Below, one piece after another: positions 1 through 4,902 of a stretch of 5,319 bases of DNA. The translations under genes were made by a program, and so were the position numbers. This stretch comes from MKRK01 sp001896915 (GTDB lineage Bacteria > Bacillota > Clostridia > Oscillospirales > Acutalibacteraceae): positions 1-5,319 of the forward strand of contig CALJJF010000085.1 in the NCBI GenBank assembly GCA_937973935.1. The letters run 5' to 3'. Below the pieces are notes generated by a model. That model was given only the letters and a program-made list of their open reading frames with translations, had not been told where the DNA came from and searched no databases. How positions within the stretch are numbered: position 1 is the first letter of the stretch; each line of letters begins with the position of its first letter.

Positions 1-254
1 TCGGTTTGCTCTTTCACTGCAGCAATGAGCTCGGGATGGCTGTAGCCCACATTGAGCACGCCGACGCCGCCCACCCAATCGAGAAAAATGTTGCCGTCCA
101 CATCTTCCACCATTGCCCCCTCGCCTCTTTTGATGACGCAGGGATAGACACATTTGACAGACGCCGGAATCGCCTCCGCTCTTCTGTCGAGGATTGCCCT
201 TGCTTTGGGTCCCGGCAGCTCTGTCAGGATTTTGGGTAAAGAATTTCTAAGCAT
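1..254 (-). CDS. gabT: GabT-like class III (PLP) aminotransferase, N-terminal part (cut by window edge)
   Basis: First 84 codons of a class III aminotransferase; the rest lies beyond the left edge. Reading the minus strand gives a typical GABA aminotransferase N-terminus: LPGPKA at residues 13-18, RRAEAIP at 24-30, then GEGAMVEDVDGNIFLDWVGG at 44-63 and VLNVGYSHPELIAAV at 66-80. This is the strand-and-cofactor-entry region of GabT/PuuE-type enzymes, which move the amino group of 4-aminobutyrate or similar omega-amino acids to 2-oxoglutarate and release a semialdehyde. The PLP lysine is outside the window. The start at 254 is chosen over an in-frame ATG at 263 because AAAGGA (265-270) lies 10 nt before it but only 1 nt before the other. 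It begins 35 bp after the dehydrogenase stop, so the two are probably cotranscribed and act in sequence. 5-aminovalerate or taurine aminotransferase activity is not excluded by this fragment. Confidence 0.85.
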   Translation of the reverse strand, partial: MLRNSLPKILTELPGPKARAILDRRAEAIPASVKCVYPCVIKRGEGAMVEDVDGNIFLDWVGGVGVLNVGYSHPELIAAVKEQT

Positions 255-264
255 TGCTAACATA

Positions 265-270
265 TCCTTT
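265..270 (-). promoter_or_regulatory. Ribosome binding site choosing the gabT start
   Basis: AAAGGA on the minus strand sits 10 nt before the ATG at 254 and only 1 nt before the in-frame ATG at 263. The same AAAGGA with a 10-nt spacer precedes the ABC ATPase gene, which supports the downstream start. Confidence 0.6.
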
Positions 271-289
271 CGATCTATGTACTGATTTA

Positions 290-1426
290 TTATGATATGG
301 CTTTTCGGTAAATCCGCTTGAGATCCTCAAGACCGAACACTACCGGGTGGTTGGCTATGCTCACTGCCGAAACCTTCCTGCAATTTTCCGCCATCCAGTC
401 CACATCTTCTTCTGTGATACCGCATTGACCAAGGGTCGCGGTTAAGTTCAGCTCGTTCAGTAATTTTTTTATTTCTTCAACGCAGTCGGTTTCGTCCTTG
501 CCTCCCAACAGCTTGGAGAGCAAAGCAAATTTCTCCGGCGCACCGTGGATCGACTCTTCAAACACCACCGGGGTGAGTGCGGCAAGTCCTTCTCCATGCA
601 CCATATCCTTCAAACCGCTTGCGGGGTGTTCCATTCCATGGGGTGCCGCCACACCCGTTGTGTTAATCACCATACCGCCAAAGGTGCTGGCCAGCGTAAG
701 CGCATCCCAGCTGTCCAGATCCGACGGATCCTTATATACCCTTCGCACACTTTGAGCAGCAAGGCGGACGCCTTCCAGCGCCAGTAAATCGGTGATCGGC
801 TGTGCAACAGATACCAGATAGCCCTCCATGCAGTGACACAGGGCGTCAAACCCGACGGATGCCAGCACCTGCCTAGGCATGGTAGTCATCAGTAACGGGT
901 CAATGATGGAACAGGCAGGCACAATCGCATTACAGCGAAGAGACTTTTTGTCCATGGTATCCGGGTTCGTCAGAACCGCAAAGCCATTGCCCTCTGTCCC
1001 GGTGCCGCAGGTGGTGGGAACGGCGACCAAAGGCAGTGCCTTGTCGCTGAACCGTTTGCCGAATATATAATCGCTGATGTCGCCGCCGTTGACTGCATGA
1101 AACGCAATTCCCTTGGCCGCATCGATGCTGCTGCCGCCGCCAAGTCCGATGATCACATCACAGCCTTCGCTGAGCGCCAGTTCCGCCCCTTCATACACCG
1201 TGGTAGTCAGAGGGTTGGGGGTGACTTTATCAAACAACACGCAAGCAACGCCGTTTTCCTGTAGCAATGCTTCCGTTTTGGCAAGCAGCCCTGTCTTTTT
1301 GGTGCTGGAGCCGCCTGTTACAATCAGTGCTTTTTTTCCGAGCAGGGCTGTTTTCTCGCCGATCAAATCAGATTTTCCCCGACCGAACAATAAATTGACC
1401 GGTAAATGATATTGAAATGTAAGCAT
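290..1426 (-). CDS. Iron-containing (group III) alcohol dehydrogenase, probable semialdehyde reductase
   Basis: 378-residue Fe-ADH, the usual length of the family. The nucleotide-binding motif GGGSSIDAAK lies at residues 96-105, and PTTCGTGTEG at 137-146 matches the conserved PTT-GTG-E segment. The expected metal ligands D194, H198, H263 and H277 are all present and fall almost exactly where FucO has them (D196, H200, H263, H277), so the enzyme looks intact. The family interconverts alcohols and aldehydes with NAD(P)H in the cytoplasm. Its place 35 bp upstream of a GabT-like aminotransferase suggests it reduces the semialdehyde product, for example succinate semialdehyde to 4-hydroxybutyrate or glutarate semialdehyde to 5-hydroxyvalerate; this is inference. 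A general butanol or propanediol dehydrogenase is the alternative. The frame stays open to 1501, but the extra 25 residues are not family-like and are largely encoded by a hairpin, so the start at 1426 is preferred. It has its own promoter at 1541-1568. Confidence 0.93.
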   Translation of the reverse strand: MLTFQYHLPVNLLFGRGKSDLIGEKTALLGKKALIVTGGSSTKKTGLLAKTEALLQENGVACVLFDKVTPNPLTTTVYEGAELALSEGCDVIIGLGGGSSIDAAKGIAFHAVNGGDISDYIFGKRFSDKALPLVAVPTTCGTGTEGNGFAVLTNPDTMDKKSLRCNAIVPACSIIDPLLMTTMPRQVLASVGFDALCHCMEGYLVSVAQPITDLLALEGVRLAAQSVRRVYKDPSDLDSWDALTLASTFGGMVINTTGVAAPHGMEHPASGLKDMVHGEGLAALTPVVFEESIHGAPEKFALLSKLLGGKDETDCVEEIKKLLNELNLTATLGQCGITEEDVDWMAENCRKVSAVSIANHPVVFGLEDLKRIYRKAIS

Positions 1427-1438
1427 AGCGCAATCATG

Positions 1439-1448
1439 CCTTTCCTTT
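1439..1448 (-). promoter_or_regulatory. Ribosome binding site of the dehydrogenase gene
   Basis: The minus strand reads AAAGGAAAGG, a doubled purine-rich site whose nearer AAAGG ends 12 nt before the ATG at 1426. This is slightly long spacing but the only good site near a family-consistent start. It argues against the longer reading that would begin at 1501. Confidence 0.5.
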
Positions 1449-1461
1449 GGGTGAAACCATA

Positions 1462-1519
1462 AGGAGTTTTGACCGAAACCGCCAAGAGAGATGCGGGGCA
1501 TCTCTCCGGCGGTACTCCT
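1462..1519 (-). other. Nested inverted repeat: structured 5' leader of the dehydrogenase mRNA
   Basis: Read on the minus strand, GAGAGATGC and GCATCTCTC form a 9-bp stem around a CCC loop (plus-strand 1486-1506). After a small G/TT internal loop, ACCGCC pairs with GGCGGT (1478-1483 with 1508-1513). The 5' arm continues directly into AGGAGT (1514-1519), which can pair with ACTCCT (1462-1467) across a 10-nt bulge. That is about 21 base pairs in all. Only three Ts follow the main stem, so it is not a standard intrinsic terminator. It would begin about 15 nt after the predicted transcription start and end 13 nt before the ribosome binding site. It could act as an mRNA stabiliser, processing site, pause or attenuator, or as a DNA operator. 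Confidence 0.7.
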
Positions 1520-1540
1520 GAATAATAGGTTTTTTATCTC

Positions 1541-1568
1541 ATTTTATCAGATTTCCTGTAATAATCAA
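1541..1568 (-). promoter_or_regulatory. Predicted sigma-A promoter for the dehydrogenase-aminotransferase genes
   Basis: On the minus strand a -35 box TTGATT (1563-1568, 4 of 6 to consensus) and a -10 box TAAAAT (1541-1546, 5 of 6) are 16 bp apart. A TG one base upstream of the -10 box makes it an extended -10. Transcription would start near 1534. It lies directly downstream of the binding protein stop, with no terminator between, so readthrough from the transporter is also likely. Confidence 0.6.
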
Positions 1569-1573
1569 GGGTC

Positions 1574-2479
1574 CTATTTAACATTCACTGTTTTGCCGTC
1601 TGCAACACTGACGAAATAATCTTCGCTTAAGCTGTAGTTTTTCAGTATTTTCATTAAGGTTCCGTCTTCCTTCATGGCGTCCAGCGTCTTATTGACTTCT
1701 TCAATGAACGCTTTGTCCGTAAACCGGACTGCAGAGCCGATTTGTCCGCTTGCTTCTGCTTCATAGGGGGTTAAGAGCTTCAGCTTCAAGGAGCTGTCCT
1801 GGGACAGAGTATAGCCTGCCACGATACCGTCGGTGATGACTGCATCCACCAACCCTGTGTTGACCGCTGTCATCAAGGTCGCTTGGTTGTCATAGGACAC
1901 CAGCTTGCCGATTTTACCATCTTTCTTCCATTTTTCCGCAGTCTCAAAGAAGGTTGTTCCGGGTTGTGCTCCCAGTGATTTGCCCTTCAGATCGTCCTTG
2001 CTTGTAATGGCGGAATTTGCAGGGATAACAACTGCTTCGCCTTCTTTGTACCATTTGTTTGAGAAAGCGGCAATTTGCAGACGGTCCGGTTTTACATACA
2101 TGGCATCTACCACCATGTCAATGCTGCTGTTGTTCAGCTCAACCAGCAAGCTTGAGAAATCAATGACTTTCATCTGAATATCCGGGATACCGAGACGCGT
2201 GCAGATTTCACGCAGGATATCGATATCCACGCCTTCCAGCTTGCCGGTTTCTACATTTTTGTAGGAAAACGGGGCATCGTTGGATGAACCGATAAGAATG
2301 TAGCCCTTTTTCTTGATTGCTGTCAGCAATGCCGACTCCGTTGTGCTGCCGGAAAGGGTCGTGCCGTCCGTGGCTTCTGTGCTGCTTTTCTTTGTGCTGC
2401 TGCATGCGGTAACGCTGAACAGCATCGCCAAGGACAACAGACACAATGCGATTGACTTGAATAATTTTGCTTTTTTCAT
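1574..2479 (-). CDS. Amino acid ABC transporter substrate-binding lipoprotein (SBP_bac_3 family)
   Basis: 301-residue family 3 solute-binding protein that would capture an amino acid outside the cell and hand it to the permease. A lipoprotein signal peptide occupies residues 1-25 (basic MKKAKLFK, then a hydrophobic core), with lipobox VTAC and the predicted acylated cysteine at C26. A Ser/Thr-rich linker follows. The family signature GVDIDI is at 83-88. KPDRLQIAAFS at 130-140 carries R133, at the place where HisJ-type proteins bind the ligand carboxylate. AQPGTT is at 171-176, and VDAVITD at 211-217 ends in D217, at the usual ligand amino-group position. These point to an alpha-amino-acid-like or omega-amino-acid ligand but do not name it. 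The start at 2479 is chosen over 2512 because AGGAGG (2487-2492) lies 7 nt upstream and it gives a proper signal peptide. It is last in the transporter operon, 68 bp after the permease gene. Confidence 0.93.
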   Translation of the reverse strand: MKKAKLFKSIALCLLSLAMLFSVTACSSTKKSSTEATDGTTLSGSTTESALLTAIKKKGYILIGSSNDAPFSYKNVETGKLEGVDIDILREICTRLGIPDIQMKVIDFSSLLVELNNSSIDMVVDAMYVKPDRLQIAAFSNKWYKEGEAVVIPANSAITSKDDLKGKSLGAQPGTTFFETAEKWKKDGKIGKLVSYDNQATLMTAVNTGLVDAVITDGIVAGYTLSQDSSLKLKLLTPYEAEASGQIGSAVRFTDKAFIEEVNKTLDAMKEDGTLMKILKNYSLSEDYFVSVADGKTVNVK

Positions 2480-2486
2480 TATATTT

Positions 2487-2492
2487 CCTCCT
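2487..2492 (-). promoter_or_regulatory. Strong ribosome binding site choosing the binding-protein start
   Basis: AGGAGG on the minus strand, within AAAGGAGG, 7 nt before the ATG at 2479. It rules out the longer frame from 2512. A near-perfect site suits a binding protein made in excess over its permease. Confidence 0.75.
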
Positions 2493-2498
2493 TTATTC

Positions 2499-2512
2499 AT
2501 GCCCTGGGGCAT
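2499..2512. repeat. 14-bp inverted repeat between permease and binding-protein genes
   Basis: ATGCCC and GGGCAT flank TG, giving a perfect 6-bp inverted repeat. As RNA it could form a 5-bp stem with a 4-nt loop, ending 6 nt before the binding protein's ribosome binding site. A role in stabilising the binding-protein message is possible, but the stem is short and may be chance. Confidence 0.35.
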
Positions 2513-2547
2513 TGAAGCCTTTTGTAGCAGACCGGTATCCGCCTGGA

Positions 2548-3243
2548 TTACCGACCTTGTTTCAGCTTGCGCTCAACCACCTTGCTGAGCTGGGACAGGG
2601 GAATACTGATCACCAGATATACAAGAGCCAAAATGGTAAAAGCCTCGACGGTTAAAAAGGTTTGTGATGCATAAGTTTTGGTTCTGAGGAGAAGCTCCTC
2701 CACCGTGATCATAGCAAGCAGCGAAGTATCCTTGATCATCATGACCAAATAGTTGCCGAATACAGGAACGGAGTTTCGCAGCGCCGGCGGAATAATAAAG
2801 CGGAACATCACCTGTTTTTCACTGAACCCCAGTGCCAAACCGGCTTCTCTCTGCCCGGGGTCAATAGACAGGATTGCCGCCCGGATCACTTCGGACATAT
2901 AACAGCCGTAATTGATGGCAAACCCGATGATACCGCAGGTAACAGCCGAAAGCCTTACATTGGTCTGATGACCAAAGGACAATGCAATCCCATTGATGAG
3001 CATGGGAACCACATAGTAAATATAGAAAAACTGCACCAAAAGCGGCGTACCCCGGATCAGCTCAATAAAAAGGCTCAATGTAACGGTAACCGGCTTTTTC
3101 TTCGAGAGTCTGCCAATCGCCAGCAGAAGTGCCACAATCAGGGAGCACAAAAAGCCGATCAGAGTAATAAATACGACAATGCCGATGCCGTCCAGAAGAC
3201 TGGGTCCCAATGTTTTGAATGCTTTTGCAAAATGAAATTCCAT
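2548..3243 (-). CDS. Polar amino acid ABC transporter permease (His/Glu/Gln/Arg/opine family)
   Basis: 231-residue membrane permease, about the usual length for this family, which works as a homodimer or heterodimer with the ATPase below. Hydrophobic segments are visible at roughly 17-43, 62-83, 97-119, 157-181 and 199-216. ELIRGTPLLVQ at 61-71 is the family hallmark. The cytoplasmic EAA loop, EAGLALGF at 133-140 followed by IIPPALR at 150-156, is the coupling helix that docks on the ATPase. No second permease gene is seen in the operon, so a homodimer is likely. The start at 3243 is supported by AGGAGG (3253-3258) 9 nt upstream. The gene begins 16 bp after the ATPase stop and its ribosome binding site lies almost against that stop, so translation of the two is probably coupled. 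Confidence 0.95.
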   Translation of the reverse strand: MEFHFAKAFKTLGPSLLDGIGIVVFITLIGFLCSLIVALLLAIGRLSKKKPVTVTLSLFIELIRGTPLLVQFFYIYYVVPMLINGIALSFGHQTNVRLSAVTCGIIGFAINYGCYMSEVIRAAILSIDPGQREAGLALGFSEKQVMFRFIIPPALRNSVPVFGNYLVMMIKDTSLLAMITVEELLLRTKTYASQTFLTVEAFTILALVYLVISIPLSQLSKVVERKLKQGR

Positions 3244-3259
3244 CAGTGGTCACCTCCTG

Positions 3260-3988
3260 TTACAGAACACGAGTGAGAAACGCCCGTGTCCTTTCGTTTT
3301 TTGGATTGGAAAATATCTCTGCCGGTGTGCCGGTTTCCACCACATAGCCGCCGTCCATGAAAATCACACGGTCCGCCACCTCTTTGGCAAATCCCATTTC
3401 GTGGGTCACCACAACCATTGTCATGCCTTCCCCTGCCAGCTTCTTCATGACCTCCAGCACATCGCCCACCAGCTCCGGGTCCAGCGCGGAGGTCGGCTCG
3501 TCAAACAAAAGCATATCCGGCTGCATGGCCAGGGCTCTTGCAATGGCAACACGCTGCTGCTGACCGCCCGACAATGACGAAGGATAAGAAAATGCCTTGC
3601 TTTCCAGCCCCACCTTGGTAAGCAGATCCATTGCCAGCTTTTGCGCTTCCGGCTTCTGAACCTTATTGAGCTTCATGGGCGCATACATCACGTTGCCCAG
3701 TACCGTTTTCAGCGGAAAAAGATTGAACCGCTGAAACACCATACCCACATGCTTTCGGTAATCTGTCACATATTTCCCCAGCTTGGTAATGTCCTCGTCC
3801 TGATAATAGATTTCGCCTCCTGTTGGCTGCTCAAGTAAATTGATACAGCGTAACAGTGTGCTTTTTCCTGAGCCGGAAGGACCGATAATGACAACCACCT
3901 CTCCTTTTTTTACGGAAAGATTGATGTCCTTCAAAACCTCCAGATCGCCAAACAGCTTCGATAGGTTGGTGATATCAAGCATAGCCAT
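3260..3988 (-). CDS. Polar amino acid ABC transporter ATP-binding protein (GlnQ/HisP type)
   Basis: 242-residue ABC ATPase that powers the importer from the cytoplasmic face. All motifs are in place: Walker A GPSGSGKST at 36-44, Q-loop glutamine at 86 in VFQRFNLFP, signature LSGGQ at 139-143, Walker B LLFDE at 160-164, D-loop SALD at 167-170 and switch histidine H196 in VTHEM. FQRFNLFP is typical of the polar amino acid subfamily. The length leaves no room for a C-terminal regulatory domain. It is the first gene of the transporter operon, ahead of permease and binding protein. The start at 3988 has AAAGGA (3999-4004) 10 nt upstream; an in-frame ATG at 3982 would lie 16 nt away and is less likely. 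No clear promoter is visible between the start and the terminator at 4034-4072. Confidence 0.96.
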   Translation of the reverse strand: MAMLDITNLSKLFGDLEVLKDINLSVKKGEVVVIIGPSGSGKSTLLRCINLLEQPTGGEIYYQDEDITKLGKYVTDYRKHVGMVFQRFNLFPLKTVLGNVMYAPMKLNKVQKPEAQKLAMDLLTKVGLESKAFSYPSSLSGGQQQRVAIARALAMQPDMLLFDEPTSALDPELVGDVLEVMKKLAGEGMTMVVVTHEMGFAKEVADRVIFMDGGYVVETGTPAEIFSNPKNERTRAFLTRVL

Positions 3989-4033
3989 ACAATTTCATTC
4001 CTTTCGCCAAAACCGCATAGGTTCCCCCACGGG

Positions 4034-4072
4034 AAAAAACAAAACGGAGCGCTTTCTTTTCAGAAAGGCTCC
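4034..4072 (-). terminator. Intrinsic terminator between the kinase-like gene and the ABC operon
   Basis: On the minus strand GGAGC and CTTTCT pair with AGAAAG and GCTCC around a GAAA tetraloop, with one bulged C: an 11-bp stem (4046-4072). The T-rich tract GTTTTGTTTTTT follows at once (4034-4045). This is a textbook rho-independent terminator, 32 bp past the kinase stop. On the plus strand no T tract follows, so it acts one way. A second small hairpin, TTCCC/GGGAA with a 4-nt loop (4022-4035), adjoins it. Only 45 bp separate the terminator from the ATPase start, so it may also attenuate readthrough into the transporter. Confidence 0.9.
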
Positions 4073-4104
4073 ATTGCACATTCGTTTCACTCTATCAAGG
4101 TCTG

Positions 4105-4704
4105 TTATATTCCAAACCGTTTTTTGATGATTTCGACCAGCACTTCACAGGTTCCGTCCACTCCCAGCAGACTGGAATCCAGCATCACATGCTTATAATC
4201 CTTGTCTGACATGGAATATCCGCAGTAATGCTTATGATAAGCCTCTCTGGCTTTGTCCACCTCTGAAATCATCTTTTTCGCCTCTGCCGGCTGCATATCC
4301 AGCAGCTCCACACAGTTTTGCAGCCTTGCACCATAGGGGGCATAGATGAAAACATTCATCACATTTTTGTAGTCCCTTAAAATATAATCGGAGCAGCGTC
4401 CCACAATGATGCAGGACTCTTTTTCCACAAGCTCCGTAATGATTCTGCGCTGTGCGGCAAAAATGGTATCCTGGATTTCTGTGGTTCCCATACCCAAGGG
4501 ATAGCTCATATTAAAGAACGTGGATTTCGCGCTTTCCTCTTCGTGGCTGACGGTGGAAACAGGAAGATTGATTTTGTTGGCCGCCATATCAACGATGTCT
4601 CTGTCGTAATACTCAATGCCCAATGTCTCGCTGACCGTTCGTGCGATAGGACGGCCGAGACTGCCAAACTGTCTTGCAATGGTGATTACAAAATTTTCTT
4701 TCAT
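4105..4704 (-). CDS. Cytidylate-kinase-like family protein
   Basis: 199-residue protein of the cytidylate-kinase-like P-loop family. The N-terminus ITIARQFGSLGRPIA (7-21) matches the family pattern ITISR-(Y/F)GSGGR-IA, in which the usual Walker A lysine is replaced by arginine; here the family's second glycine is leucine (L16). It is followed by LGIEYYDRDIV (28-38), the nucleoside-kinase-like segment after the P-loop helix, by IIVGRCSDYIL (99-109), and by a C-terminal part with HKHYCGYSMSD (157-167) and LDSSLLGVD (175-183) typical of the group. True CMP kinases are longer (about 220 residues) with a canonical P-loop, so CMP should not be assumed as substrate. The real function is unknown. The start at 4704 is fixed by GGAGGAG (4711-4717) 6 nt upstream. 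It has its own promoter, divergent from the PucR-family gene, and its own terminator. Confidence 0.85.
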   Translation of the reverse strand: MKENFVITIARQFGSLGRPIARTVSETLGIEYYDRDIVDMAANKINLPVSTVSHEEESAKSTFFNMSYPLGMGTTEIQDTIFAAQRRIITELVEKESCIIVGRCSDYILRDYKNVMNVFIYAPYGARLQNCVELLDMQPAEAKKMISEVDKAREAYHKHYCGYSMSDKDYKHVMLDSSLLGVDGTCEVLVEIIKKRFGI

Positions 4705-4710
4705 AGAAAT

Positions 4711-4717
4711 CTCCTCC
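4711..4717 (-). promoter_or_regulatory. Ribosome binding site choosing the kinase-like start
   Basis: GGAGGAG on the minus strand, 6 nt before the ATG at 4704. It overlaps the TTG at 4719, which could otherwise be taken as a start five codons earlier. Confidence 0.8.
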
Positions 4718-4739
4718 AAGCACGAAAGATGATGTTATT

Positions 4740-4767
4740 ATTATATCGGATTTATCTCGGATTGCAA
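4740..4767 (-). promoter_or_regulatory. Predicted sigma-A promoter of the kinase-like gene
   Basis: On the minus strand a consensus -10 box TATAAT (4740-4745) lies 16 bp from a -35 box TTGCAA (4762-4767, 4 of 6 to consensus). Transcription would start near 4733, giving a leader of about 30 nt. The whole promoter is overlaid by the 11-bp tandem repeat at 4742-4763. Confidence 0.65.
4742..4763. repeat. 11-bp tandem direct repeat inside the kinase-like promoter
   Basis: Two head-to-tail units, TATATCGGATT and TATCTCGGATT, differ at one base. They run from the -10 box to the -35 box of the minus-strand promoter. The step of one helical turn puts both copies on the same DNA face, as expected of a direct-repeat operator; a binding protein is inferred, not shown. 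Confidence 0.55.
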
Positions 4768-4782
4768 TGGTCTGACAGAACA

Positions 4783-4792
4783 AAGATATCTT
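4783..4792. promoter_or_regulatory. 10-bp palindrome in the divergent control region
   Basis: AAGATATCTT is a perfect palindrome lying between the two divergent promoters, 16 bp upstream of the kinase -35 box. It is AT-rich and short, so chance is a real possibility; an operator half-site pair is the other. Confidence 0.25.
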
Positions 4793-4802
4793 ATTAATTT
4801 GT

Positions 4803-4862
4803 ACCCTAGATACAATCCCATATCACATCCCGTAAAATACCCCTTTGAAAATCCCACAAAGT
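4803..4862. repeat. Five A(T/C)CCC motifs at exact 12-bp steps upstream of the PucR-family gene
   Basis: ACCCT at 4803, ATCCC at 4815, ATCCC at 4827, ACCCC at 4839 and ATCCC at 4851 are each 12 bp apart. The seven bases between are A-rich but not conserved. The array runs from the middle of the divergent region through the -35 box and into the spacer of the plus-strand promoter. The steps before and after (4791 and 4863) lack the motif. It may be a cooperative regulator-binding array; no known operator is recognised. Confidence 0.45.
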
Positions 4863-4872
4863 ATGGTATATT
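4845..4872 (+). promoter_or_regulatory. Predicted sigma-A promoter of the PucR-family regulator
   Basis: -35 box TTGAAA (4845-4850, 5 of 6) and -10 box TATATT (4867-4872, 5 of 6) are 16 bp apart, with TG one base before the -10 box. Transcription would start near 4879, leaving a leader of about 24 nt that carries the ribosome binding site AAGGGG (4887-4892). Confidence 0.7.
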
Positions 4873-4902
4873 GATAAAAAAACGATAAGGGGATGATGTA
4901 CG

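Noticed and set aside
6..239. Plus-strand open frame of 77 codons
   Set aside because: It lies opposite the GabT-like coding region, has no family resemblance and is a shadow of the real gene.
1427..1501. 25-residue N-terminal extension of the dehydrogenase, starting at 1501
   Set aside because: The extension is encoded mostly by a self-complementary hairpin, has no well-spaced ribosome binding site and does not look like the family N-terminus. The ATG at 1426 gives a normal-length enzyme.
1462..1519. Reading the dehydrogenase leader hairpin as an intrinsic terminator of the transporter operon
   Set aside because: The stem is strong, but only three Ts follow on the minus strand. On the plus strand the T run comes 16 nt after the inner GGCGGT stem (about 10 nt after the outer one), which is too far.
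2480..2512. 11-residue N-terminal extension of the binding protein, starting at 2512
   Set aside because: AGGAGG lies inside the extension, 7 nt before the ATG at 2479, and only the shorter form has a standard lipoprotein signal peptide.
3996..3998. ATG ahead of the ABC ATPase opening a 7-codon leader frame (MKLYGYA)
   Set aside because: It overlaps the ATPase start out of frame, directly abuts the ribosome binding site and is too short to distinguish from chance.
3991..4105. A known riboswitch ahead of the ABC operon
   Set aside because: No glycine, lysine, preQ1 or guanidine-type core motif could be recognised. Only the terminator hairpin and a small second hairpin are visible.
4105..4704. 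Naming the kinase-like gene cmk
   Set aside because: The P-loop lacks the canonical lysine and the protein is short for a true CMP kinase, so only the family-level call is supported.
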